A stretch of DNA of 64,000 nucleotides from RHLJ01 sp965212165 (lineage in GTDB: Bacteria; Bacteroidota; Rhodothermia; Balneolales; Balneolaceae), in NCBI GenBank assembly GCA_965212165.1, contig OZ243096.1:2790001-2854000 (forward strand), given 5' to 3'. The notes beneath the pieces were generated by a model. That model saw nothing but the letters and a program-made list of their open reading frames with translations. It made no database searches and was not told the DNA's origin. How positions within the stretch are numbered: the first letter of the stretch is position 1; each line of letters starts with the position of its first letter. Below are positions 54,125-62,381 of this stretch, one piece after another. The position numbers were made by a program, and so were the translations under genes.

Positions 54125-54136
54125 AGGAACAAAATA

Positions 54137-54754
54137 ATGGACGCTGGTTTAATTTTTAGTTATGTGATTGCAGGATTTTTAATGATCCTAATTGCTACAG
54201 TTAGTTTAAATACAAGTAATAGTAGTAGTGAATTAACCATACAAGAAACTCAGAAACGAAAAATTTCTGATGTAATTGAAGTCATAACATATGACATCCC
54301 AAAAATAGGATATAATTCAAATACATTACCTGACACACTTTTAAAATCTGTTTCATCATCTCATATAGAGTTCTATTCCAATATTGATAATAGTGTAGAT
54401 GGTTCGTTAGAATTAATTCGATGGGAATTTTCATCAGATGAAGTAACAGATACCCAAAATCCGAACGATTACATCCTGTATCGTAGCGTTAATGGGACAA
54501 GTTCTTCAATCACCTCAGGTATTACCAGTTTTGCATTAAATTATTATGACGAACTCGGCAGTAATACTCCACTATCCATGCCTATTTCAGCCATTACTAA
54601 TAAATCGACCATAGATGACATTGTTCAAATTGAAATAGTTATGAATAGTGAAAGTGGAATCCCATTAAAATATGGAAGTGGCTCAGCATCAAATAGATAC
54701 TCTAAATCGTCATGGTCTAAAAGATTTTCACCCGTTAACCTAAGAGATAACTAA
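54137..54754 (+). CDS. Pilin-like protein B1 (PilW-like, no prepilin leader)
   Basis: 205 aa. Helix at residues 5-24 (LIFSYVIAGFLMILIATVSL), then a coiled segment ending SDVIEVITYDIPKIGYNSN, which parallels the D-I-R-x-A-G-Y block of PilW-type minor pilins. The head contains IRWEFSSDEVTDTQNPNDYILYRSVN. The paralogue at 56548 has IRWYFDTSDPVTSTPNPNDYYLKR at the same place. AAAGGA ribosome-binding site upstream. Confidence 0.75.
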   Translation: MDAGLIFSYVIAGFLMILIATVSLNTSNSSSELTIQETQKRKISDVIEVITYDIPKIGYNSNTLPDTLLKSVSSSHIEFYSNIDNSVDGSLELIRWEFSSDEVTDTQNPNDYILYRSVNGTSSSITSGITSFALNYYDELGSNTPLSMPISAITNKSTIDDIVQIEIVMNSESGIPLKYGSGSASNRYSKSSWSKRFSPVNLRDN

Positions 54755-54765
54755 GGAGCAGTATT

Positions 54766-55875
54766 ATGGGAAGAGGAATGGTAATAATGGCACTAGGATC
54801 AATTATTGTGTTAGGTCTTATTCAACTAGGAATGAATCAACAACGTAATAATCTTCAGACTTTAACTTCAGATTACGCTAAGGAAGTACAATCAAAAAAT
54901 GCTAGTAATTCAGCAATCCAATTAGCGATGGAAAAAATTAATAAAAGCCCAGGTTGGACTCCAAGTTCGGGATCACCATGGCAATCAGAAATTGATGGCG
55001 CATATATTGAATTATATTATGACCAACTATCTACAGGTGCTTCAATAACAGATCCTGATTCTATTCGAATTTATAGTACAGCTTGGTACGGGGGAACTGG
55101 AACATTTGGAAGTTCTGGTTATAAAAGCTCCTCCTCTTCCCATACCATTATAAGTACGTATTTAAAATCTGGCTTACATTTTGTTCCTGAACCAAAAGGT
55201 GGATTAGGTTTTGGTTCTAGTAACTTCACTTTTAATATGAGTGGAAGTGCAACTATTAATGGTAATGATGCTAGTGGAACCTGCCCTGATTTACCGGCAA
55301 TAACAGTACCTACATTTTCTGATGAATTAAAAGTTATAGCTGGAGCAGGTAGTAAATATGGAAATCTCGAAAGCAACGTTGATAAAGTGGCCTATGATAG
55401 CGATATGTCGTATCAGCCGGTTGATGAATTAATTGCACGACTTGCTAACGAACCTGGTGTTGTTGAAGTAAGTGGAAACTATAAAGGCGAATTTGGAACT
55501 GAAGATGACCCAGGAATTTTCTTTGTAAATTCATATGCAAAATTAACGGGTGGAATTCCTGAAGGATATGGGATTATGGTTATTAGATCAGGAGGAGAGT
55601 TAGAATATGAAGGCGCATTATCAGTTGCAGGTAATTTCACATTTAATGGACTTATAATATTTGAAAATGCATTCGACTTTACAGGAAAAGGAACTCCAGA
55701 TTTAAATGGCTCTGTTCTTATTGGCAATACTCCTGGCAATAATACCACCCTTGATGTAGACCTAGGTGGAAATCTTTCTATCCAATATGATTGCCAAGCT
55801 ATCAATTATGCGCGTCAAGCTTCTGCAAAACATTTAAAGCAAAATAGATATATAAGAGTGAGTACATTTGAGTAA
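54766..55875 (+). CDS. Pilin-like protein C1 (PilX-like) with beta-helical head
   Basis: 369 aa. The N-terminus MGRGMVIMALGSIIVLGLIQLGMNQQRNN is a helix without leader or cleavage site, followed by a coil with KNASNSAIQLAMEKI, the analogue of the PilX N-terminal block. The C-terminal region (about 190-340) looks like a repetitive, Gly/Asn-rich beta-helix (GGELEYEGALSVAGNFTFNGLIIFENAFDFTG, then SVLIGNTPG). GGAG ribosome-binding site 8 nt before the ATG. Third gene of cassette 1. Confidence 0.74.
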   Translation: MGRGMVIMALGSIIVLGLIQLGMNQQRNNLQTLTSDYAKEVQSKNASNSAIQLAMEKINKSPGWTPSSGSPWQSEIDGAYIELYYDQLSTGASITDPDSIRIYSTAWYGGTGTFGSSGYKSSSSSHTIISTYLKSGLHFVPEPKGGLGFGSSNFTFNMSGSATINGNDASGTCPDLPAITVPTFSDELKVIAGAGSKYGNLESNVDKVAYDSDMSYQPVDELIARLANEPGVVEVSGNYKGEFGTEDDPGIFFVNSYAKLTGGIPEGYGIMVIRSGGELEYEGALSVAGNFTFNGLIIFENAFDFTGKGTPDLNGSVLIGNTPGNNTTLDVDLGGNLSIQYDCQAINYARQASAKHLKQNRYIRVSTFE

Positions 55876-56119
55876 TAAGACCTGCAAATTAATATTCATA
55901 ATTAAACAACCTGATATTTATATAGTATTAACAATTACTTGAATTAGAATCATACTCATTTTAAAAACATCATCTCATAAAAGTATAATTTTCATTATCT
56001 GCAAAGATTACTCTTTTAAACAACTCTCTGCTATACATTGATTAAACAATAGAATTAAGGTAATTTAATTAGTGTTTCCTTGTCTATTCCTTATTTTGTT
56101 ATAAATTAAATAAGAAAAA
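55876..56119 (+). other. 244-bp spacer between pilin-like cassettes
   Basis: AT-rich, no coding potential seen and no hairpin terminator clear enough to call. A separate promoter for the second cassette is expected here, but no convincing elements could be assigned. Confidence 0.5.
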
Positions 56120-56539
56120 ATGTCGAGTTACGCAGAAATAATTTATTTAACTATTGCGATGATAATTTTTTCTACGCTGTCTATTAATACAGCTAGAACC
56201 TTCAACTCATCTCGCCAGAGCCTCTACCGTACTGAAGTTGAATACCGAGCAATTGCTGTAGCTCAAGATGAACTGGATAAGGTACAGTGGATTTATGACG
56301 ACTCTGAACTAGATCCGGATGATGCTTCATATGTATATTCTTCATATCCATTAACTGAAACTCATATTTACGGCTCTAGTGATCAATATTCGAATGATTT
56401 TGTAATTTACGCTGAATCAGAACTTATTGAAGATACAGGTAGCCAAAAAAGGTACCAGGTTGGGGTAAGTGTACTCAACCAAAGTGTACAGCCTGAAGTT
56501 TTTATTACACTTGATTATGTAAAATCTTACTCCTACTAG
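56120..56539 (+). CDS. Pilin-like protein A2 (PilV-like, no prepilin leader)
   Basis: 139 aa. Paralogue of the protein at 53624: YAEIIYLTIAMIIFSTLSINTARTF helix at residues 4-28, then EYRAIAVAQDELDKVQ, corresponding to DQIIAIAQDYIDES there. Small head domain ending TLDYVKSYSY (compare FNFIRSFYAD). No leader and no prepilin cleavage motif. First gene of cassette 2. Confidence 0.72.
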   Translation: MSSYAEIIYLTIAMIIFSTLSINTARTFNSSRQSLYRTEVEYRAIAVAQDELDKVQWIYDDSELDPDDASYVYSSYPLTETHIYGSSDQYSNDFVIYAESELIEDTGSQKRYQVGVSVLNQSVQPEVFITLDYVKSYSY

Positions 56540-56547
56540 GTGAAAGT

Positions 56548-57135
56548 ATGAATATAGGATTAATTACTACTTTTGTTATCGGTGGCCTTTTCATGATTTC
56601 CATGATGATGTTTAATCAACAATTTGCTTCTGGGTCGCAAGAGTTTTTATTGAGTACAATTAATCAAGAATATTTAGATGAAGTTGTAACTGTGATTTCC
56701 AATGATTTCAATCGAATTGGATATAATACTGGAACTGCTGTCCCTTTCACAACATTACAAGACGATAATATCATTTTCCAGGGGGATGCATACGATAACG
56801 ATACTTATGGTGCTACTAACATTCGTTGGTACTTTGACACAAGTGATCCAGTTACAAGCACTCCTAATCCTAATGATTATTACTTAAAAAGAATTGGTCC
56901 AATTACAGCGAATACATATGGAACTATTAAATTCCCAGCCACACACTTTAAAATAAAGTACTACGCTGCAAATGGAACAGTTACTTCTGATAAGAATTCA
57001 GTTAAAAAAATTGAAGTTCAAATAATGGCTGAATCAGGTTCAGCTTATACAGTGGGAAGGAACAGTGAAGATTTTTATCCAAGAAGTGTCTGGAAGCGAA
57101 TTTTTGTTCCGAATAATATCAACTTACCATATTAG
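56548..57135 (+). CDS. Pilin-like protein B2 (PilW-like, no prepilin leader)
   Basis: 195 aa. Paralogue of the protein at 54137: hydrophobic helix LITTFVIGGLFMISMMMFNQQFAS, then LDEVVTVISNDFNRIGYNTG (compare SDVIEVITYDIPKIGYNSN), TNIRWYFDTSDP, and a C-terminus with RSVWKRIFVP (compare KSSWSKRFSPV). The paralogy covers the whole length. Starts 8 nt after the preceding stop. Confidence 0.76.
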   Translation: MNIGLITTFVIGGLFMISMMMFNQQFASGSQEFLLSTINQEYLDEVVTVISNDFNRIGYNTGTAVPFTTLQDDNIIFQGDAYDNDTYGATNIRWYFDTSDPVTSTPNPNDYYLKRIGPITANTYGTIKFPATHFKIKYYAANGTVTSDKNSVKKIEVQIMAESGSAYTVGRNSEDFYPRSVWKRIFVPNNINLPY

Positions 57136-57143
57136 GAGAAGTT

Positions 57144-58577
57144 ATGGGAAAAAGTCTTTTATTTTTAGTTGGAGGATTAACCATTTTAACTGGGTTAATG
57201 CAAGTACAGAATCAGGATAGAATGAAATCATTACCTGCTGTAACTTCTGCATATTATGAAGAGCAACAAGCTCGTAATATTGCTAAAAGTCTTGTCGATA
57301 ATGCTATTGAAAATATGAAGGCTAACAATAGCTGGAATGATAGTCTTGACATTACTGAAGTTATGAATGTAGGAGGTATGCTTACAGAGTCCTCTAATAA
57401 TGTCAAAAATATTGTGAAAACTCTCTTAAGTGGTGGTGAAAAACCTGCTGGAGAGCAACAAGTGATATTAGATGCGGATGAAATCGAGGCTGGTTTACTA
57501 GCAAATGGATTTTCAGGTAAATTAAAAAGTTATACAAGTAGTTCACCAAATAAACCTGCCAATAATAGTGTGGGAACTTGGAATGAATATAAAGTTCTAT
57601 TGGTAAGTACAAGCACTTACGATAATATTGAAGTCACTACAGAAGTATTAATGCAAAGAGATTCATACTCTAAATACTCCTATATGACTGGTTCTGAACT
57701 TAGCTCATCTGGTAGTAACATTTGGTTTATGGGAAGTGATAATATTTACGGCCCCATCCATACTAATGGAACTTTTAAAATGTCTGGTAATCCTTCCTTT
57801 TATGGTTTAATTACGAGTCCTAATAATTGGGAAGCTCATGCAATAAATGGCGCTAACCCAAATTTCTATGGCGGATCAAACTTTAATGCACCAACAAAAG
57901 ATGCGCCTGATGCCTATGAGCTATCAAAACTTACATCGGCGGCTGCGGCTGGTGGTTTAACTTTCACAAATGATCTTGATATTACATTTTATGAAAGTGG
58001 TGGAGTTGGATATGCAGCAATAGAAGAGTGGGATGGGTCTAGTTGGTCTGCAGTTACTAATTATGATTTAAGTGCTACCAATGGAATTATTTCGACATCC
58101 GGTAGAATTGATGTAGAAGGAGTTGTAAAAGGAGAAATCACACTTCACTCTGAATCATTAGTTGAAATTGATGGAGATATCACATACTTCACAAGTCCAT
58201 TAGTAGATTCAAGTTCAACTGATATGCTAGGTATTGTGAGTGAATCAGATGTTAGAGTAGATGTGAATGCCCATACCGCTAATGGTTCTACTGATTTAAC
58301 TATTCATGCTTCTATAATGGCCTTAAATACCTCTTTTTATGTAGAAAACTACAATTATTACAGCCCTAGAGGTACTTTAAATTTATTAGGTGGACTTATT
58401 CAACAAAATAGAGGTCCGGTAGGTACATTTTCGGGTTCAGGAATTGTATCTGGATTTGCTAAGAATTATCAATACGATGGTCGTTTAAAAGGAGGAATCC
58501 CACCTTCTTTTCCTAGAGAGAGTGTCTTTTCAATTGTTTATTGGAAAGATGAAGTAGTGAATATTTCAAATGATTAA
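57144..58577 (+). CDS. Pilin-like protein C2 (PilX-like) with beta-helical head
   Basis: 477 aa. Helix LLFLVGGLTILTGLMQVQ at residues 5-22, then YYEEQQARNIAKSLVDNAIENMK, the PilX-type block. The head contains NIWFMGSDNIYGPIHTNGTFKMSGNPSFYGLITSPNNWE and a repetitive C-terminal region (GRIDVEGVVKGEITLHSESLVEIDGDITYF), as in DUF4900-type pilus proteins. Equivalent in position and plan to the protein at 54766, but 108 residues longer. GGAG ribosome-binding site. Confidence 0.75.
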   Translation: MGKSLLFLVGGLTILTGLMQVQNQDRMKSLPAVTSAYYEEQQARNIAKSLVDNAIENMKANNSWNDSLDITEVMNVGGMLTESSNNVKNIVKTLLSGGEKPAGEQQVILDADEIEAGLLANGFSGKLKSYTSSSPNKPANNSVGTWNEYKVLLVSTSTYDNIEVTTEVLMQRDSYSKYSYMTGSELSSSGSNIWFMGSDNIYGPIHTNGTFKMSGNPSFYGLITSPNNWEAHAINGANPNFYGGSNFNAPTKDAPDAYELSKLTSAAAAGGLTFTNDLDITFYESGGVGYAAIEEWDGSSWSAVTNYDLSATNGIISTSGRIDVEGVVKGEITLHSESLVEIDGDITYFTSPLVDSSSTDMLGIVSESDVRVDVNAHTANGSTDLTIHASIMALNTSFYVENYNYYSPRGTLNLLGGLIQQNRGPVGTFSGSGIVSGFAKNYQYDGRLKGGIPPSFPRESVFSIVYWKDEVVNISND

Positions 58578-58589
58578 TTAAACCACATT

Positions 58590-58979
58590 ATGAGAATTTT
58601 ACCATTTTTAATTATTTCTTGTGTAGTTTTTTTTCCCTCGAATTCGGCTATTGCTCAAAAAGTTACCTTTAATGTTAACTTAAAGCCGCAATTAGAAGAT
58701 AGCACATTCATTCCAGGTAGAGACCAATTGAGAGTTATTGGAAGCGCTCAACCTATTAGTTTAGCTACACCCTACTACTTAACCGATCAAGAGCCAATAG
58801 ATAGCGTTTATAGTGTTACTATCAATTTTTCGCCACGTTATAGAAATCAAACCATTGTTTATAATTTTGAAATGACTGCAAACTATCGAAAAATTACAGA
58901 AGAACTGGAGAGGCAACTCCTAATCCGACAAGGTGAAGTAGAATTAGACCCCCTCTATTTCAACGCATTTGCCTGGTAG
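58590..58979 (+). CDS. Small secreted protein, possible CBM20-like fold
   Basis: 129 aa with a signal peptide (VVFFPSNSAIAQ, cut near 22). The mature part VTFNVNLKPQLEDSTFIPGRDQLRVIGS, then SVYSVTINFSPRYRNQTIVYNFEMT, resembles the first strands of starch-binding or Bacteroidota surface-glycan-binding modules, but it lacks the aromatic platform that would prove it. It follows cassette 2 by 12 nt and may be its last gene. Confidence 0.6.
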   Translation: MRILPFLIISCVVFFPSNSAIAQKVTFNVNLKPQLEDSTFIPGRDQLRVIGSAQPISLATPYYLTDQEPIDSVYSVTINFSPRYRNQTIVYNFEMTANYRKITEELERQLLIRQGEVELDPLYFNAFAW

Positions 58980-59087
58980 TTTTTAGCTACTTCTCTCCGA
59001 TTACAATTTGTTAATTAAGAAAGATTAACTCGCTTGGAAGGGTTGTTTTTGCAATCTTATATTAAATGATAGCCCACATATTTAAAT

Positions 59088-59582
59088 ATGAGTAAGTATA
59101 TAATTTTATTATGTCTTCTTTCCTTTCCAAGTGTTGTATTTTCCCAAGTCAATACCTTCTCTGCCAATATAAATATTACAACAAGCATAATTCAAAGCAT
59201 TGAAGTTATTACCGTAAATTCTATTTCATTCGCAAATACTGAAGCAGGTCAAAGAGAAATCTACGTTAATCCTATTAGTGATATAAATGCAGGTTTCTTA
59301 ATTGCATTAGGAACTCCGGGTATAGAATTTAGACTCAATTTTCAACAAGAAAGACAGATAATTAATACACAAGGTGAAGGGTTCTTAACATTTACTTATG
59401 AAATTTCAGGTAATAGTGTTGAAAATCAAGGGTCTTCAGTATTGATTGAAGAGGACAATGAGAGTATCATTTTCAATTCTGAAGGTACCTATTACATATG
59501 GGTTGGAGGTCGTGTAAATTTAGAAAATGCACTTCCAGGAAACTATGAAGGTGATTTCACTATCGAAATTGACTATATCTAA
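59088..59582 (+). CDS. DUF4402-like fimbrial subunit
   Basis: 164 aa with signal peptide (LSFPSVVFSQ, cut near 20). The core INITTSIIQSIEVITVNSISFANTEAGQREIYVNP has the DUF4402/spore-coat-U-like pattern of a strand pair and a conserved F-x-x-x-x-x-G turn, and the C-terminus reads GNYEGDFTIEIDYI. First of four tandem small subunits preceding chaperone and usher genes; its stop abuts the ATG of the next gene. Confidence 0.75.
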   Translation: MSKYIILLCLLSFPSVVFSQVNTFSANINITTSIIQSIEVITVNSISFANTEAGQREIYVNPISDINAGFLIALGTPGIEFRLNFQQERQIINTQGEGFLTFTYEISGNSVENQGSSVLIEEDNESIIFNSEGTYYIWVGGRVNLENALPGNYEGDFTIEIDYI

Positions 59583-60182
59583 ATGCGCATATTAATAACA
59601 TATATTATTTTTTTACTACCATTGTTTTTAAATCCAATGATAGTAACTGCACAGATTGATTTTAGTGGATTTAGCTCTCAATATTCTCCTAATGGTAGTT
59701 ATTCTACTTCAATAATTGATCTTGGTGATGGAACATTAGATTTTGATAAGCTGCTCAATGATCAAGGAGTGGTTAATATTGGCATTCTAGATAATGAGAC
59801 CCTTGAATTTGAATTAAGTGGTGTTAAATATTTAGATCTTTTTGTTACGGTTAATGCAGATGCTAATATGGAGCTATTAGGTTGTGCCAGTGAATCATGT
59901 CGAATACCATTTACCCTTGGAGCTTCATTCACTAATCGCGGGGTTAATTCAAAAGCTCAGGCAACAGAAATATTTATAGATATGAGTAATAACGGTGATG
60001 TTGTTTTCCCAATTAGATATAGAGGAAATCTACCTCCAGGCCCTCCTCCTACTCCTTTTTATGAAGGTTTTATTCCTGAAACAGAAAAAGCTTATCTTTA
60101 TATTTACGGATCAATTGATGTTGGAATAAAAGATAGTGGTATCTATTCCGGAGATATTACTATTACTGTTAACTATGACTAA
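59583..60182 (+). CDS. DUF4402-like fimbrial subunit
   Basis: 199 aa with a signal peptide (PLFLNPMIVTAQ, cut near 24). Immunoglobulin-like strand pattern (TLDFDKLLNDQGVVNIGI), one Cys pair (LGCASESCRIP), and the shared C-terminal motif GIYSGDITITVNYD. Its ATG directly follows the previous stop and its end overlaps the next gene by 5 nt, so the three are translationally coupled. Confidence 0.72.
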   Translation: MRILITYIIFLLPLFLNPMIVTAQIDFSGFSSQYSPNGSYSTSIIDLGDGTLDFDKLLNDQGVVNIGILDNETLEFELSGVKYLDLFVTVNADANMELLGCASESCRIPFTLGASFTNRGVNSKAQATEIFIDMSNNGDVVFPIRYRGNLPPGPPPTPFYEGFIPETEKAYLYIYGSIDVGIKDSGIYSGDITITVNYD

Positions 60183-60714
60183 TTTAAAGTTCTTATATCC
60201 CTTTTTAATTTTACTTTTTATTTCCTTTTTAGGAACCAATAATAGAACAAGTGCTCAATTTATAAATATTCAAATTATTGTTGAACCTGAATTAACAGCT
60301 AAAGTAGAACAAGAACTAAGGTTTGGGAATATAGTAAGTAATTCAGGATTAACGGATGTAGATCTTGGAGATACGAATATGGGCATTTTCAGTATCAAAG
60401 CTTTATATACACAAAGTGTATACATAGAATTAAATTTCCCAGACTTTTTAGAGAATACTGATCCAGCATTTGATGATACTATTCCTTTATTTTTAGAAAT
60501 TGCATATAACAATTCTGGGGTTGAGAATATTAGATCATCTAAGTTTTTAACAAATAATGAAGGTTTTATTTCTATTTACGAACCCAGTAATGAAGGGGCT
60601 CCTAAAATCATATGGCAAGATTTGTACCTATATATTTTTGGGTCACTTGATATTGGAAATATTCCAAATGGGATATATGAAGGAGAGGTTCAATTAATTG
60701 TTTACTACGACTAG
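60178..60714 (+). CDS. DUF4402-like fimbrial subunit
   Basis: 178 aa from the ATG at 60178, inside the end of the previous gene; an in-frame ATG at 60136 would add 14 residues without a signal-peptide role. Signal peptide FISFLGTNNRTSAQ. Core LTAKVEQELRFGNIVSNSG carries the family's LxFGxI turn, and the C-terminus is NGIYEGEVQLIVYYD. Likely a minor subunit. Confidence 0.74.
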   Translation, partial: TNLKFLYPFLILLFISFLGTNNRTSAQFINIQIIVEPELTAKVEQELRFGNIVSNSGLTDVDLGDTNMGIFSIKALYTQSVYIELNFPDFLENTDPAFDDTIPLFLEIAYNNSGVENIRSSKFLTNNEGFISIYEPSNEGAPKIIWQDLYLYIFGSLDIGNIPNGIYEGEVQLIVYYD

Positions 60715-60877
60715 TCCTAATAAGATAAATTAAATACAATGCTTTTCTATAAGCTACTCATCAAAACTTAAAGAATCTTAATTAAGAGAATTTAACTAGG
60801 ACTACTTTTGGATTCTCAATAAGTTTGTATTAGAAATTAAAAAAGAAAGATTTTCCACAAATAAAACAATCCCTATC

Positions 60878-61399
60878 ATGAAAAATTTAAAGAACATATT
60901 TACTCTTTTAGCAGTTTTAGGATTAGCTACAACAGCGAATGCACAAACTGCCAATATTACTGCTTCAGCAGAAGTATTAGCTATCGTAACTGTTGAAAAC
61001 ACTGCTGATCTTGACTTTGGAAGTTTCCTTGACGGTACTTCTTCTACTCAAGCATTGACTACTGCAAATATTGCAAATCTAGGTCTAGTTACCGTTAGTG
61101 GTCAAAGTGCATCTGCAAATATTGACTTTGCGATTAACGCTCCAGATTCTCTAACTGCCGCTGGTGCTTTTGACAATTTACCTTTTGCACCTACTGCAAC
61201 TTTAGCACAAAGTTCAGATGTTGACGGCGGTACAGATTATACTTTTGACGGTAGTAACGATGGGACAGTAAATGTTGCTTCTTCAAATGCATCTGATTAC
61301 CAGGTATATGTTGGCGGTACTGTTGATGCTGGTACAGGCCTTGGTGATTTCGGTGGCACATACTCTGGCACTATTGTTATAACAGTCAGTTATAATTAA
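60878..61399 (+). CDS. DUF4402 domain protein, probable major fimbrial subunit
   Basis: 173 aa. Signal peptide LGLATTANAQ, then ANITASAEVLAIVTVENTADLDFGSFLDGTSSTQALTT, the clearest DUF4402 sequence of the four, and the same C-terminal motif GGTYSGTIVITVSYN. Small, Ala/Thr/Ser/Gly-rich, with no Cys, as expected of a main shaft protein. It is preceded by a 163-bp spacer and followed by a strong terminator, so it can be expressed at a different level from chaperone and usher. Confidence 0.83.
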   Translation: MKNLKNIFTLLAVLGLATTANAQTANITASAEVLAIVTVENTADLDFGSFLDGTSSTQALTTANIANLGLVTVSGQSASANIDFAINAPDSLTAAGAFDNLPFAPTATLAQSSDVDGGTDYTFDGSNDGTVNVASSNASDYQVYVGGTVDAGTGLGDFGGTYSGTIVITVSYN

Positions 61400-61415
61400 T
61401 TTAAATCAATTTTTT

Positions 61416-61455
61416 AAAATGCCTTGACATAATAAATGTCAGGGCATTTTTTTTT
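61416..61455 (+). terminator. Rho-independent terminator after the major fimbrial subunit
   Basis: A 15-bp stem (AAAATGCCTTGACAT at 61416-61430 with ATGTCAGGGCATTTT at 61436-61450, one G-U pair in RNA), a 5-nt loop and a T-run to 61455. It sits between the subunit and chaperone genes, which argues for partial read-through or a second promoter. Confidence 0.9.
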
Positions 61456-61550
61456 CTATTCATCGAGAAATAGTAAAAGTTCCGAACAATTGTTAATTTG
61501 AGTATTATCATACTCAGATATTTTAAGGCTAACAAACTTATTTAATAATC

Positions 61551-62381
61551 ATGAAGAAGATTATTGCACTTACTTTTTTCTCTTTTCTAATTTTCATAGA
61601 TTCTTTTGCTCAAGTAACTATAGCGCCAACAAACCTCTTTATAGACAGTAATTCTAGGTTTGGTACTTACATGGTTGTCAATGGATCTAATCAAGTTCAA
61701 GAAATATCAATTGATTTTTTCTTCGCATATAGTTCTACTGATGAATTTGGAAATAGAACCATCATTAGTGAGGATTCAGTAAAAGCTGTTCAATATTCCG
61801 TTGCTGAATCCATAAGAGCTTTTCCTCAAAATTTTTCACTTAGTCCTAATCAAAGACAGGTTGTTAGAATTAGAGTAAATATGCCAAATGATGTTCCTGA
61901 TGGAACTTACTGGTCTCGTATAAGAACTGCATCTACACTACAAAGCCCTCCTATTGAATTGCAGAATTCTGATGCTGTATCAGCTAGTGTTGGTGTTAAA
62001 GTTGAACAAGTAACAGGTTTATTCTACAAAAAAGGAACTGTCTCTACGGGTATTGAGATTGTAGATATAAATACAAATTTTGAAGAACCAGATAACATAT
62101 TGGTTGTTCAAACACAGCATTTAAGAACTGGAAATTCTCCTTTTTTAGGGTCCATTTCTACATCGATTCTTAACAGTTCAGGAGAAGAAGTTCGAAGAGG
62201 GTTTGTATCTACAACGATTTATTTTGATGGAATTCATAAACAAGAATTTGAAGTAGAAAATTTACCTTCAGGCACATATACTGCAAAAGTAACTTTTGAA
62301 ACGAGTAGAAGTGATGTGTCAAATAACGATATTATTAAGGCCCCCACTGTAACTAAATCTACAACTTTTACCATTAGGTGA
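61551..62381 (+). CDS. PapD-like periplasmic pilus chaperone
   Basis: 276 aa, signal peptide cut near FAQV (residue 21). N-terminal immunoglobulin domain VTIAPTNLFIDSNSRFGTYMVVNGSNQVQEISIDFFF; FSLSPNQRQVVRIRVNMPNDVPDGTYWSRIRTAS is the G1-strand/cleft region of PapD-type chaperones. The second domain spans about 150-276. It folds and caps subunits by donor-strand complementation. Its stop overlaps the GTG start of the usher (GTGA). Confidence 0.87.
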   Translation: MKKIIALTFFSFLIFIDSFAQVTIAPTNLFIDSNSRFGTYMVVNGSNQVQEISIDFFFAYSSTDEFGNRTIISEDSVKAVQYSVAESIRAFPQNFSLSPNQRQVVRIRVNMPNDVPDGTYWSRIRTASTLQSPPIELQNSDAVSASVGVKVEQVTGLFYKKGTVSTGIEIVDINTNFEEPDNILVVQTQHLRTGNSPFLGSISTSILNSSGEEVRRGFVSTTIYFDGIHKQEFEVENLPSGTYTAKVTFETSRSDVSNNDIIKAPTVTKSTTFTIR

